Shown here: positions 1 to 8,640 of the stretch, piece by piece | How positions within the stretch are numbered: the first letter of the stretch is position 1 | Layout: the number at the start of each line of letters is the position of its first letter | NCBI RefSeq assembly: GCF_002355275.1 | Contig: NZ_CP023449.1 | Span: 2,210,001-2,274,000, forward strand | From: Rhizorhabdus dicambivorans | Lineage (GTDB): Bacteria > Pseudomonadota > Alphaproteobacteria > Sphingomonadales > Sphingomonadaceae | Length of the DNA stretch: 64,000 nucleotides | Direction of reading: 5' to 3' | The notes under the pieces: model-generated | Told to the model about the DNA's origin: nothing | Database searches by the model: none | What the model saw: the letters and a program-made list of their open reading frames with translations, nothing else | Translations under genes and position numbers: made by a program

Positions 1-520
1 GGGCGCGCTTGGCGACCGCCTGGCCGATCCGCCCCATGCCGATGATGCCGAGCTGCTTGCCCTCGATGCGGTGGCCCAGCATCGATCCGGGGCTCCAGCC
101 GGTCCAGTTGCCCGATCGCACCAGCTTCTCGCCCTCAGCCAGCCGGCGCGGCACCGACAGGATCAGCGCCATCGTCATGTCGGCGGTGTCCTCGGTCAGC
201 ACGCCCGGCGTGTTGGTGACGATGATTCCCGCCGCGCGCGCCGCCTTCAGGTCGATATGGTCGACGCCATTGCCGAAATTGGCGATCAGCTTCAGCCGGC
301 CCTTTCCCGCCTCGATCACGGCCGCATCGACATGATCGGTGATGGTGGGCACCAGCACGTCGCAGCGCGCCGCCGCCGCGGCCAGCGCCCTGGCGCTCAG
401 CGGCAGGTCGTTCTCGCTCAGCTCGACGTCGAACAGTTCGCTCATCCGTGCCTCGATCTGCGCGGGCAGACGCCGCGTGACGATCAACTGGGGGCGGCGG
501 GGGCGTTCGGGCTGTGCCAT
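1..520 (-). CDS. D-2-hydroxyacid dehydrogenase (3' end outside window)
   Basis: N-terminal 173 residues of an NAD(P)-dependent D-isomer 2-hydroxyacid dehydrogenase (glyoxylate/hydroxypyruvate reductase or phosphoglycerate dehydrogenase type). The start reads MAQPERPRRPQLIVTRRLP. The substrate-side half contains the family pattern NFGNGVDHID and then TNTPGVLTEDTADM. The window ends inside the Rossmann motif GIIGMGRIGQ, so the catalytic Arg, Glu and His lie beyond the edge. The ATG at 520 is the first in-frame start and faces the SH3 gene across about 100 bp, so the two are divergently transcribed. The family is clear; the exact substrate (glyoxylate, hydroxypyruvate or other 2-oxoacid) cannot be told from this fragment. 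Confidence 0.88.
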   Translation of the reverse strand, partial: MAQPERPRRPQLIVTRRLPAQIEARMSELFDVELSENDLPLSARALAAAAARCDVLVPTITDHVDAAVIEAGKGRLKLIANFGNGVDHIDLKAARAAGIIVTNTPGVLTEDTADMTMALILSVPRRLAEGEKLVRSGNWTGWSPGSMLGHRIEGKQLGIIGMGRIGQAVAKRA

Positions 521-622
521 GGCCTGTCGCTAGTCCCGCACGGTTGCGGGTGCAAGCCTCTCGACCCTTGAACGCGGGAAGGGGGACTCTACTATGGGCG
601 CGGGATCGAACAGGGGAATGAT

Positions 623-1099
623 GTGAAGAAGCTGGGCTGGCTGTTGCTGGGGGCCATGGCGATCGCCGGCGCGGCGGAGGGGCAGGAGCGCAAGGTGCCC
701 TATTGGGCCTCCATATCGACCGGCGACGCGCTGATGCGCACCGGGCCGGAACGCACCTATCCCGCCACCTGGCGCTATCGCCGACGCGACCTGCCGGTGC
801 AGGTGCTGCAGGTCTATGGCAACTGGCGCCGCATCCGTGAGCAGGACGGAACCGAGGGCTGGATGCTCGCAACCCTGCTCAGCGCCCAGCGCACGGCGAT
901 CGTCACCGGTGACGGCCCGGCTGAAATGCATGTCGATCCCGGCAGTGGATCGGGCCTCGCCTGGCGCGCCGAACCCGGCGTGGTCGGCCGGATCAGCAAG
1001 TGCGAGAGCGGCTGGTGCCTGTTCGATGTCGGCGGGAAGAAGGGCTATATCCCGATGGAGCGGATCTGGGGCGTCGACCCCGGCGAAACCGTCGAATGA
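623..1099 (+). CDS. exported SH3-domain protein
   Basis: 158-residue protein with a signal peptide (about residues 1-21, MKKLGWLLLGAMAIAGA...) and two bacterial SH3-like segments, roughly residues 33-90 (ALMRTGPERTYP ... GWM) and 95-150 (AEMHVDPGSGSGLAWRAEPG ... WGV). Such proteins are usually periplasmic and bind peptidoglycan or other envelope ligands. The start is GTG at 623: the upstream ATGATG runs straight into TGA, and a purine-rich CAGGGGAA lies before it. The stop overlaps the ATG of the following acetyltransferase (ATGA), so the two are probably translated together. No catalytic residues are evident; the binding partner is unknown. Confidence 0.85.
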   Translation: MKKLGWLLLGAMAIAGAAEGQERKVPYWASISTGDALMRTGPERTYPATWRYRRRDLPVQVLQVYGNWRRIREQDGTEGWMLATLLSAQRTAIVTGDGPAEMHVDPGSGSGLAWRAEPGVVGRISKCESGWCLFDVGGKKGYIPMERIWGVDPGETVE

Positions 1100-1626
1100 A
1101 CCGGGGGCCGGTGCTGGAGACGCCAAGGCTGATCCTGCGGCCCCATCGGCTCGAGGACTATGAGGATTGCTGCTTCCTCACCACCGATCCCGAGGCGGTG
1201 AGGATGATCTTCCAGAAGCCGATGACGCGGGAGGAGACCTGGCACAGGATGCTGCGCTTCGTCGGCCATTGGACGCTGCTCGGCTACGGGCTGCTGCTGG
1301 TCGAGGAGAAGGCGACCGGCCGGGTGGTGGGGGAGGTCGGCCTCGCCGATTTCCATCGCGGGCTGGGCGACGATTTCGATCCCTTTCCGGAAATGGCGTG
1401 GATGCTGACGCAAGACGTCCACGGCCGCGGCTATGCGACGGAAGCGGCGGGCGCGGCGCTGCGCTGGATGGAGACCGCCTTCGCGCCGGAACGGACCGTC
1501 TGCATCATCGATCCCGACAACATGGCCTCGCTCCGCGTGGCCGAGAAGCTGGGTTTTCATTCCTTCGGCAAGGCCGATTACAAGGGCAAGCCGGTCCTCA
1601 AGCTGCGGCGCTTCATGTCGGCATAG
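1096..1626 (+). CDS. GNAT-family N-acetyltransferase (RimJ/RimL type)
   Basis: 176-residue acetyl-CoA-dependent N-acetyltransferase. It opens with the RimJ-like LETPRLILRPHRLEDYE. The acetyl-CoA-binding segment is WMLTQDVHGRGYATEAAGAA, and the late motif NMASLRVAEKLGF is typical of the family (Acetyltransf_3). Members of this branch acetylate ribosomal-protein N-termini or small amines; the substrate here is unknown. The ATG at 1096 overlaps the TGA of the SH3 gene, indicating translational coupling. It ends 22 bp before the convergent efflux operon. Confidence 0.9.
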   Translation: MNRGPVLETPRLILRPHRLEDYEDCCFLTTDPEAVRMIFQKPMTREETWHRMLRFVGHWTLLGYGLLLVEEKATGRVVGEVGLADFHRGLGDDFDPFPEMAWMLTQDVHGRGYATEAAGAALRWMETAFAPERTVCIIDPDNMASLRVAEKLGFHSFGKADYKGKPVLKLRRFMSA

Positions 1627-1648
1627 TTCGGGCGTTCCGTCGTGGTCT

Positions 1649-2137
1649 TCACGGGCAATAGGCTTTTCCCGCCGCATCCGAGCGGATCACCAGCCGGCGC
1701 TTGCCCCAATAATTGGTGTCGAGCGCAAGGCGCAGCGGCGACGGCGCTTTCCAGAAGCGCTCCTCGTCGGGGGTCAGGCAGGTCCCCCAGCCGTCCCTCG
1801 CCAGCACGTCGCGAAGGGGCAGCATCGCGCTCTGGTCGGTCGGGTGCCACAGCGTGACATGGTCGAAGCGGGCGGGCGCGCCGATCAGGTCGACCGCCGC
1901 GCGCACCGGGCCGACGCCCATGATGCGGACATCCTCCCGGAAGCAGCGCACGCCGCGCCCGTCGTCGAGGCAGTTGCCGAAGCCTGCTGCGACGGCGGTG
2001 GCGAGGTTGCCGGAAAGCGGCAGGCCCTCGAAGACGGCGGTGGGGGCGAGCGCGGGCTCGGCCGCCTGATCGGCGATGCGGTCGCCGCAGGCGGCGAGGA
2101 GAAGTGTGAAGGTCAGGACGTGTGCGGTTCGGCCCAT
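1649..2137 (-). other. in-frame C-terminal segment resembling a separate 162-residue lipoprotein gene
   Basis: The last 162 codons of the efflux frame look like an independent gene. An ATG at 2137, preceded by GAAGGTG, starts MGRTAHVLTFTLLLAACGD, a lipoprotein signal with lipobox LAAC. The rest (CLDDGRGVRCFREDV ... YWGKRRLVIRSDAAGKAYCP) is a small Cys-containing periplasmic domain I do not recognise. No stop separates it from the porin frame. Either the porin lost its stop codon, or the lipoprotein is still made from its own start. Confidence 0.5.
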
Positions 2138-3658
2138 GGCACCTTCATGCGTGGGACGAGGACATGGAGCAAGCGCAACCCTATCTCCCCTCCCTTGAAG
2201 GGAGGGGTGATTAGGGAAAGGAAGGGGGAAGAACGGCCAGCGCGCCGCCACCTTCGGTTCCCCCACCTGCCATCCCCCACCCAGCGCCCGGAACAGGTCC
2301 ACCTGCGCATTGGCCACCCGCGCATCGCTCTCCGCCAGGTCGGCGTCGGCGCTGGCCGAGGTGCGTTCGGCGTCGAGCACGATCAGGAAGTCCACCCGGC
2401 CCTCGCGGAGCTGGGCGCGGCTGATGTTGGCGGCGGTCTCCGCCTGGGTCGCGGCCTCGCGCAGCGCTTGCCGCCGGTCGAGCTCATGGGCGTAGACCGA
2501 CAGCGCGGTCTCGGTCTCCTCCAGCGCGCGCAGCACCGTGCCGTCGAAGCCGGCGAGCGCGGCGCGGGCCGAGGCCCGGGCCTGCGCCACCTTGGCGCGG
2601 CCGGCCTCCTGGTTGGGGAAGTTCCAGCTGAGCAGCGGCCCGAGCAGCCAGCGCAACGGGCCGCCACCGAACATGTCGCCGAGTGACGGGCCGGTCGAGC
2701 CGATCGAGCCGCCGAGGGTGATGCGCGGATAGAGATCGGCGGTGGCGACGCCGATCCGCGCGGTCTCGGCCGACAGGCGCTGTTCGGCCTCGCGGACGTC
2801 CGGGCGGCGGGCGAGCAGGCCGCGCCCGTCGCCGACCGGGATTGGCCGGTCGAGCCGCAGGGTGGTGCGCCGCGCGCCGATCTCGGGCGGCAGATCGGCC
2901 GGGGTGCGGCCGGCCAGCGTGGCGAGACGGAACAACGCGGCGTCGCGCTGGGCGCGCAGCGGCGAGAGGGTGGCGCGCTGCTGCTCGCGCAGCGCCGAGG
3001 CGCGCGAGACGTCGAGCTTGGAGGTGCGGCCCGCCTCGAAGCGCTTGCCCGTCAGGTCCACCGTCCGGTCGAGCAGCGCCAGCGTGCGCTCCGCCACAGC
3101 CAGCCGCTCGGCGGCCGAAGCGGCGTCGGCATAGGCGCGCGCGGTCTCGGCGGCGATCGCGACCTTGACCGCGTCACGCGCGGCTTCAGCGGCGGCCGCA
3201 TCGCCGCGCGCCGCCTTGATCGACTGGCCGACCCGGCCGAACAGGTCGACCTCATAGCCGACCGTCAAGCCGGCATCGTAGGACCAGTCCTCGCGCTTGG
3301 CGCCGGGCGCGCGCTGGGTCTCGGGCGCACGACCATAGGTCGCGCCCGCGCCGATCGTCGTGCTGGGCAGCCGATCGGAGCGCGCCTCGCGCAGCAGCGC
3401 GCGGGCTCGATCGAGATTGGCGACCGCGACACGCAGGTCGGTGTTGGCGGCGAAGGCATCGGCGACGAGGCGATCGAGCACCGGATCCTGGTAGAGCCGC
3501 CACCAGTCGGCCTGCGGTTCGGCCACCGTCACCGGCGCGGCGGCGGAGCCGATGAAGGCCTGGTTCGCGCTCGGCGGGATCACCGGGGCCAGTTCCTTGG
3601 GATTGGCGGCGGCGACGGTCAGCAGGCTGGTGGCGGCCAGCAATAGCGTGCGGATCAT
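1649..3658 (-). CDS. RND efflux outer-membrane factor (OprN/NodT type) with read-through C-terminal lipoprotein segment
   Basis: 669-residue frame. Residues 1 to about 463 are a TolC-like outer-membrane efflux protein: signal peptide, WWRLYQDPVLDRLVADA, a repeated alpha-barrel half with DLFGRVGQSI, RRPDVREAEQRL, LGPLLSWNFPNQEAGRAK, ending in the usual LFRALGGGW. This is the outer-membrane exit duct of the adjacent MexE/MexF-type pump. Instead of stopping, the frame continues through a 44-residue Pro-rich linker encoded partly by a 21-bp palindrome, then into a sequence with its own Met and lipobox (see 1649-2137). ATG at 3658 is chosen because GGGAGGAAAG lies just upstream; an earlier in-frame ATG at 3676 overlaps the permease stop. 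Family length is usually about 460-490, so the extension is abnormal. Confidence 0.85.
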   Translation of the reverse strand: MIRTLLLAATSLLTVAAANPKELAPVIPPSANQAFIGSAAAPVTVAEPQADWWRLYQDPVLDRLVADAFAANTDLRVAVANLDRARALLREARSDRLPSTTIGAGATYGRAPETQRAPGAKREDWSYDAGLTVGYEVDLFGRVGQSIKAARGDAAAAEAARDAVKVAIAAETARAYADAASAAERLAVAERTLALLDRTVDLTGKRFEAGRTSKLDVSRASALREQQRATLSPLRAQRDAALFRLATLAGRTPADLPPEIGARRTTLRLDRPIPVGDGRGLLARRPDVREAEQRLSAETARIGVATADLYPRITLGGSIGSTGPSLGDMFGGGPLRWLLGPLLSWNFPNQEAGRAKVAQARASARAALAGFDGTVLRALEETETALSVYAHELDRRQALREAATQAETAANISRAQLREGRVDFLIVLDAERTSASADADLAESDARVANAQVDLFRALGGGWQVGEPKVAARWPFFPLPFPNHPSLQGRGDRVALAPCPRPTHEGAMGRTAHVLTFTLLLAACGDRIADQAAEPALAPTAVFEGLPLSGNLATAVAAGFGNCLDDGRGVRCFREDVRIMGVGPVRAAVDLIGAPARFDHVTLWHPTDQSAMLPLRDVLARDGWGTCLTPDEERFWKAPSPLRLALDTNYWGKRRLVIRSDAAGKAYCP
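2187..2207. repeat. 21-bp perfect palindrome (10-bp arms)
   Basis: CCCCTCCCTT (2187-2196), one base, AAGGGAGGGG (2198-2207). This looks like an intergenic hairpin or terminator, yet it lies within the continuous porin-lipoprotein frame and is translated as NHPSLQGRGD. It supports the view that this stretch was originally a non-coding spacer. Confidence 0.75.
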
Positions 3659-3672
3659 GGTTCTTTCCTCCC

Positions 3673-6600
3673 TCATTCAGCGGGGACGAGTGCGGTGCCC
3701 GCGGCGCCGCCTTTGCCGAACCGCTTCGCGAAGCGCTCCGAAAGGCTGCGGGTGGCGACGTAGAAGGTGGGCGTGAAGACCAGCCCGAAGAAGGTGACGC
3801 CGAGCATGCCCGAGAAGACCGCCGTGCCCAGAGCCTGGCGCAGCTCGGCGCCGGGTCCGCTCGCGATCACCAGCGGCACAACGCCCAGGATGAAGGCGAA
3901 GCTGGTCATCAGGATCGGCCGCAGCCGAGCCTGTGCGGCGCGGACCACCGCGTCGACCGGCGACAGCCCTTCCTCCTCGGCCTGCTTGGCGAACTCGACG
4001 ATCAGGATCGCGTTCTTGGCGGCCAGGCCGATCAGCACCACCAGGCCGATCTGCGTCAGGATATTGTTGTCCATCCCGCGCAGGTTCACGCCCGCCATCG
4101 CGGCCAGCAGCGTCATCGGCACGATCAGGATGATCGCCAGCGGCAGCATCAGGCTCTCGAACTGCGCCGCCAGCACCAGGAAGACAAACAGCACCGCCGC
4201 GGCGAACACGATCATCGCGGCATTGCCGGCCAGCTTCTGCTGATAGGCGATCTCGGTCCATTCGCTGCTGATCCCGGCGGGCAGCTTCGCGGCCAGCCTG
4301 TCCATCGCGGCCACCGCCTGCCCGCTGCTGCGGCCGTGTGCCGCCTCGCCCTCGATCTCGATCGCTGGGTAGAGGTTGTAGCGCTGGACGCGATAGGCGC
4401 CCGTGCGGTTCTCGACCGTCGCGACCGCGCCGAGCGGTACCATCGCGCCCGAGTTCGACCGGGTCTTGAGCTGGCCGATGTCGGACACATCATCGCGGAA
4501 CGGCAGGTCCGCCTGCGCGGTGACGCGATAGGTGCGGCCGAGCAGGTTGAAGTCGTTGACATAGGCCGATCCCAGATAGACCTGCATCGCCTCGAACACC
4601 CGGCTCGGCGGCACGCCCAGCATATCGGCCTTCGCGCGGTCGATATCGGCATAGGCGCGGGGCACGCCATATTCGAACAGCGAATAGGCCATGCCGATGT
4701 TCGGATCCTTGCTGGCCTCGCCGATCATCCCCCAGGCGATCTGGTTGAGCTTCTGCAGCCCCTGGCCCGACCGGTCCTGAAGCACCAGCTTGAAGCCGCC
4801 ACCGGTGCCGATGCCGCGGATCAGCGGCGGCTTCAGCACGAAGATGCGGCCCTGGTCGAAGCCGTGGGCGATCTTCTGCGCCTCGGCGAGGATCGCGGCC
4901 TCGGTCTGGCCCTTTTTCGCGCGCTCCTCGAAGCTGTCGAAGACGAGGAAGGCGGCCGCCGCGTTGGAGGCGGTGGTGCCGCTGGGCCCGTGATAGCCCG
5001 CCAGCATCACCGATCCCTTGACGCCGGGGATGGTCAGCATCTTCTTCGCCACCGCCTGCATCGTCGCGTCGGTCTGGGCCAGCGAGGTGCCGGGCGGGGT
5101 GAAAATCGCGGTGAGCAGATAGCCCTGGTCCTGCGCGGGGACGAAGCCGGTGGGCGTCGCGCCGAAGATCGCGGCGGTCAGCGCCAGCAGCCCGGCATAG
5201 GAGAACAGCACCCGCTTCGGCCGCGCCAGCAGCTTGCGCGTGCTGGTCGCGTAGAAGGCGCTCAGCCGATCGAAGCCGGCGTTGAAGCGCCGCGCGCCGA
5301 TCGCCGCCATCCGCCGCCAGCCATTGGCCGGCAGATGCTCGTCCTTGGGCTTGAGCAGCCGGGCGGCGAGCGCAGGCGACAGGGTGAGCGACAGCACCAG
5401 CGAGATGATCGTCGCCGCCGAGATGGTGACGGCGAACTGGCGATAGAATTCGCCGGTCAGCCCGGTCAGGAACATCGTCGGCACGAACACCGCGCACAGC
5501 ACCAGCACGATCGCGACCAGCGCGGTCGATACCTCGTCCATAGATCGGAAGCTGGCCTGCATCGGTGACAGGCCATGCTCCAGGTTACGCTCGACATTCT
5601 CGACCACGACGATCGCGTCGTCGACGACGATGCCGATGGCGAGGACCAGCCCGAACAGCGACAGGTTGTTGAGGGAATAGCCGAAGCCCGCCAGCACCGC
5701 GAAGGTGCCGATCAGTGAGACCGGGATCGCGATCACCGGGATCACCGCCGCGCGCCAGCTCTGCAGGAAGACCAGGATCACCAGCACCACCAGCACCACC
5801 GCCTCGAGCAGGGTGTGCTGCACCGCCTTGACCGACTCGCGGACGAACTCGGTGGGGTTGTAGATCACCTTGTAATCCAGCCCGCGCGGGAATTTGGCGG
5901 ACATCGCTTTCAATTCCGCCTGCACCGCGTCGGCGGTGGCGAGCGCGTTGGAGCCCGGCCGCTGGAAGATCGCGATGCCGAGGGACGGCTGGCCGCTCAG
6001 ATAGGTGTTGATGCCATAATCCTCGGCGCCCAGCTCGACCCGCGCGACGTCCTTCAGCCGGGTCAGGTGGCCCTGATCGTCGGCCTTGATGACGATATCG
6101 GCGAACTGCTGCGGGGTGGTCAGCCGCCCCTGGGTCTCGACGTTGAACTGGAAGGCGCTGCCGGTCGATTGCGGCGGCTGGCCGATGCCGCCGGCCGCGA
6201 CCTGGACATTCTGGGCACGCAGCGCGGAAACGATCTCGCCCGCCGTCATGTTGCGCGCGGCGGCCAGGCCGGGATCGATCCAGATCCGCATCGCATAGTC
6301 GCGCGAACCGAACAGCCGCACCTCGCCGACGCCGTCGATCCGGGCCAGCCGGTCCTTCATCTGGGTCAGCGCATAATTGGAGATATAGCCGCGATCGAGC
6401 ACATTGCCGGGCGACACCAGATTGGCGACCAGGATGAAGTCGGGGGAGGTCTTGCGGGTGACGACGCCTTGGCGGCGCACCTCCTCGGGCAGGCGCGGCT
6501 CGGCCAGCGCGACCCGGTTCTGCACCAGCACCTGTGCCTCGTCCAGGTCGGTGCCCAGCTTGAAGGTGACGGTGATCGTCAGCCGCCCGTCGCTGGTCGC

Positions 6601-6849
6601 CTGGCTCGACATGTAAAGCATGTCGTCGACCCCGTTGATCTCCTGCTCCAGCGGGGAAGCGACGGTGTCGGCGATCGTCTCGCCCGATGCGCCGGGATAG
6701 ACCGCGTTCACCGTCACGGTCGGCGGCACCACCTCGGGATATTGCGCGACGGGCAGGCCGAAATAGGCCAGCGCGCCGACGATGGTTATCACCACCGCGA
6801 TCACCGCGGCGAAGATCGGCCGGCGAATGAAGACATGGCTGAGGCGCAT
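3673..6849 (-). CDS. RND multidrug efflux permease, MexF type
   Basis: 1058-residue inner-membrane proton/drug antiporter of the HAE-1 (AcrB/MexF) family. It begins MRLSHVFIRRPIFAAV with TM1, followed by the periplasmic PN1/PN2 and PC1/PC2 domains. TM4 holds the proton-relay pair in GIVVDDAIVVVENVERN, and TM10 the essential Lys in GLAAKNAILIVEFAKQ. ATG 6849 gives the canonical N-terminus; the frame stays open further upstream but that part has no family character. Its stop overlaps an in-frame ATG of the outer-membrane gene. With the adaptor upstream and porin downstream it forms a complete tripartite pump expelling drugs, solvents or similar compounds. Substrates cannot be read from sequence; MexF resemblance suggests amphiphilic antibiotics. 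Confidence 0.95.
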   Translation of the reverse strand: MRLSHVFIRRPIFAAVIAVVITIVGALAYFGLPVAQYPEVVPPTVTVNAVYPGASGETIADTVASPLEQEINGVDDMLYMSSQATSDGRLTITVTFKLGTDLDEAQVLVQNRVALAEPRLPEEVRRQGVVTRKTSPDFILVANLVSPGNVLDRGYISNYALTQMKDRLARIDGVGEVRLFGSRDYAMRIWIDPGLAAARNMTAGEIVSALRAQNVQVAAGGIGQPPQSTGSAFQFNVETQGRLTTPQQFADIVIKADDQGHLTRLKDVARVELGAEDYGINTYLSGQPSLGIAIFQRPGSNALATADAVQAELKAMSAKFPRGLDYKVIYNPTEFVRESVKAVQHTLLEAVVLVVLVILVFLQSWRAAVIPVIAIPVSLIGTFAVLAGFGYSLNNLSLFGLVLAIGIVVDDAIVVVENVERNLEHGLSPMQASFRSMDEVSTALVAIVLVLCAVFVPTMFLTGLTGEFYRQFAVTISAATIISLVLSLTLSPALAARLLKPKDEHLPANGWRRMAAIGARRFNAGFDRLSAFYATSTRKLLARPKRVLFSYAGLLALTAAIFGATPTGFVPAQDQGYLLTAIFTPPGTSLAQTDATMQAVAKKMLTIPGVKGSVMLAGYHGPSGTTASNAAAAFLVFDSFEERAKKGQTEAAILAEAQKIAHGFDQGRIFVLKPPLIRGIGTGGGFKLVLQDRSGQGLQKLNQIAWGMIGEASKDPNIGMAYSLFEYGVPRAYADIDRAKADMLGVPPSRVFEAMQVYLGSAYVNDFNLLGRTYRVTAQADLPFRDDVSDIGQLKTRSNSGAMVPLGAVATVENRTGAYRVQRYNLYPAIEIEGEAAHGRSSGQAVAAMDRLAAKLPAGISSEWTEIAYQQKLAGNAAMIVFAAAVLFVFLVLAAQFESLMLPLAIILIVPMTLLAAMAGVNLRGMDNNILTQIGLVVLIGLAAKNAILIVEFAKQAEEEGLSPVDAVVRAAQARLRPILMTSFAFILGVVPLVIASGPGAELRQALGTAVFSGMLGVTFFGLVFTPTFYVATRSLSERFAKRFGKGGAAGTALVPAE

Positions 6850-7014
6850 GGGCGTTGTCCCTGTTGAGCGATTTTCGAGGCGGATGGACCCATCCGCCGG
6901 CTCGGAAATCGCGGTAAAATCATGGCCGGCGCGAACGGGGCCCATCGCCCTCCCGCTATGGCAAGGGCGTCAGGCCGCCCACGCGGGCGGAAGTTCTCGA
7001 TTCTCAAACCCTCG

Positions 7015-7030
7015 CCCTGCGGAGGCAGGG
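7015..7030. repeat. short hairpin in the adaptor-permease spacer
   Basis: CCCTGC-GGAG-GCAGGG is a perfect 6-bp stem with a 4-base loop in the 204-bp spacer between the adaptor and permease genes. It may partly terminate or stabilise the transcript. It lacks a U-run, so it is not a classical terminator. Confidence 0.4.
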
Positions 7031-7053
7031 GCGGGGGGAAAAGTCAGTTCAGT

Positions 7054-8331
7054 TCACCGCGCAGCCGCGAAGGTCGCCTGCGACGCGGCGGGTGCCGATA
7101 CCGACCGGACGGGGGCCGCGGCCGGCGCCGCCTCGATCCGTCCGGCGATCGTCTGCACCTTGGGCGCGGTGGCGGCGAACTGGACGCCCGATATCACCAC
7201 CCGGTCCCGCGGCGTCAGCCCCGATCGAATGACGCGCAGGCCGCCGATCAGCGCGCCGGCCTCCACCGGCCGCGCCTCGACCGCGCCGTCCTTGCCCTTG
7301 ATGACATAGACGATCTTGCGCGCCTGATCGGTCACCACCGCGCCGTCTGGCACCAGCAGCGCGTTGCGCGCGCCGCCGGCGGCAAGCCGCATATTGCCGA
7401 ACAGGCCAGGGGTCAGGAAATAGTCGGGGTTGCGGATCACCGCGCGGCCCCGGATCGTCCCCGATCCGTCGTTCAGGGCATTGTCGGTGAAGTCCACCTT
7501 GCCCTTCCACTTGTAATCGGCTTCGTCCTGCAGGCGGATCTCGACATGGTCGCTGCCCGCCTTCTGGCGCCGCTGCTTCAGGTAAAGCGCCTCCGACCCG
7601 TCGAAGGCGAAATAGATCGGGTCGAGCGCGTTGATCGTGGTCAGCACGGTCGCGCTCGCCGCCGAATCGCCGGAGACGAGATTGCCGATATCGGCCCGCC
7701 GGTCGGAGACGCGGCCCGTGATCGGCGCGCGGACCTGGGTGAACTCGACATCGAGCCGGCGCGCCTGCACCTGCGCGCGGGCGGCGGCGACCGCCGCCTC
7801 GGCGGACTGGACGCGGGCCCTCAGCGAGTCGACCTCCTCCGCGCTCACCGCCTGGTCGGCGATCAGCCGGTTGGCGCGGGCCAGATCGGCGCGCGCCAGC
7901 GCCAGCGCCGTCACCGCGCTGGCGGCACGCGCGCGGGCCTCGGCAAGGGAGGCGGCGAAGGGGCGGGGGTCGATGGTGAACAGCAGCTGGCCCTTGTGGA
8001 CGATCTGCCCGTCCTTGAAATGGATCGCGGTCAGCGCGCCCGAGACGCGCGGCCGAATCTCCACCGCCTGGCTCGCTTCGAACCGGCCGACATAATCGTC
8101 CCATTCGACGATCGATTTCTCGATCGGCTGGGCGACGGTCACGGTCGGCAGCGGCTGGGTATCGGCCTGCGCCTTGTCGCCGCCGATCAGGCCATAGGCG
8201 CCGAACAGCAGCAGCCCGGCGATGGGCAGCGCCGCATAGGCGGCACGCTTGCGGGTAAAGCGGGGCTGGGCTTCCGGCTGGCCGGAATCGAGCGGCTGAG
8301 CGGTATCCGCCTGGAGGTCGGAGAGGTACAT
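7054..8331 (-). CDS. RND efflux periplasmic adaptor, MexE type
   Basis: 425-residue membrane-fusion protein linking permease and porin. A basic N-terminus and one membrane segment (AALPIAGLLLFGAYGLIGG, about residues 33-51) are followed by the MexE-like VEWDDYVGRFEA and the first lipoyl half ending in VHKGQLLFTIDPRPF. Next come an alpha-helical hairpin rich in Ala/Arg, the second lipoyl half (GRVSDRRADIGNLVSGDS) and beta-barrel segments. It heads the operon adaptor-permease-porin. Upstream lies a large imperfect dyad (8352-8406) that is a plausible repressor or activator site; no regulator gene is adjacent. Spacing of 204 bp to the permease is longer than usual. Confidence 0.93.
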   Translation of the reverse strand: MYLSDLQADTAQPLDSGQPEAQPRFTRKRAAYAALPIAGLLLFGAYGLIGGDKAQADTQPLPTVTVAQPIEKSIVEWDDYVGRFEASQAVEIRPRVSGALTAIHFKDGQIVHKGQLLFTIDPRPFAASLAEARARAASAVTALALARADLARANRLIADQAVSAEEVDSLRARVQSAEAAVAAARAQVQARRLDVEFTQVRAPITGRVSDRRADIGNLVSGDSAASATVLTTINALDPIYFAFDGSEALYLKQRRQKAGSDHVEIRLQDEADYKWKGKVDFTDNALNDGSGTIRGRAVIRNPDYFLTPGLFGNMRLAAGGARNALLVPDGAVVTDQARKIVYVIKGKDGAVEARPVEAGALIGGLRVIRSGLTPRDRVVISGVQFAATAPKVQTIAGRIEAAPAAAPVRSVSAPAASQATFAAAR

Positions 8332-8351
8332 GAGCTTATCCCTGCGTCAGC

Positions 8352-8406
8352 AAAATGTAACAGAACGGTACGTGGCTGACATGCAGGTACCGACCGGTCA
8401 CATTTT
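8352..8406. promoter_or_regulatory. candidate operator dyad upstream of the efflux operon
   Basis: Two 20-base arms, 8352-8371 and 8387-8406, are inverted copies matching at 16 of 20 positions around a 15-base spacer. The best-conserved parts are AAAATGT-AC outside and CGGTAC inside. It lies 21-75 bp before the adaptor ATG, where a TetR- or MarR-type regulator commonly binds. The regulator is not encoded in the window. Confidence 0.5.
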
Positions 8407-8511
8407 TTGCAAGTGCGAAGCGCGGGGAGGCGATTGCAAAAATAACTATCAGGCTTGTTAGAAATGCAGCCGGAACCAGCTAAGGCATTATATTTACTGG
8501 CTAAAAATGCC

Positions 8512-8594
8512 GTCACCCCGGACTTGATCCGGGGTCCCGCTTCTTTCCCACACATCTGCGAAGAAGCGGGACCCCGGGTCCAGCCCGGGGTGAC
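8512..8594. repeat. 83-bp dispersed palindromic repeat, copy 1
   Basis: Long imperfect inverted repeat: GTCACCCCGGACTTGATCCG ... AAGAAGCGGGACCCC ... GGGGTGAC, able to form an extended cruciform or RNA hairpin. A second copy of identical length lies at 30476-30558. The 309-bp gap 8332-8640 holds only the efflux dyad, this repeat and a weak CCCTCCC/GGGAGGG hairpin (8611-8632). Confidence 0.85.
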
Positions 8595-8640
8595 GATGCC
8601 TGAATTGGAGCCCTCCCACACGCGGGGGAGGGGAAACAGG

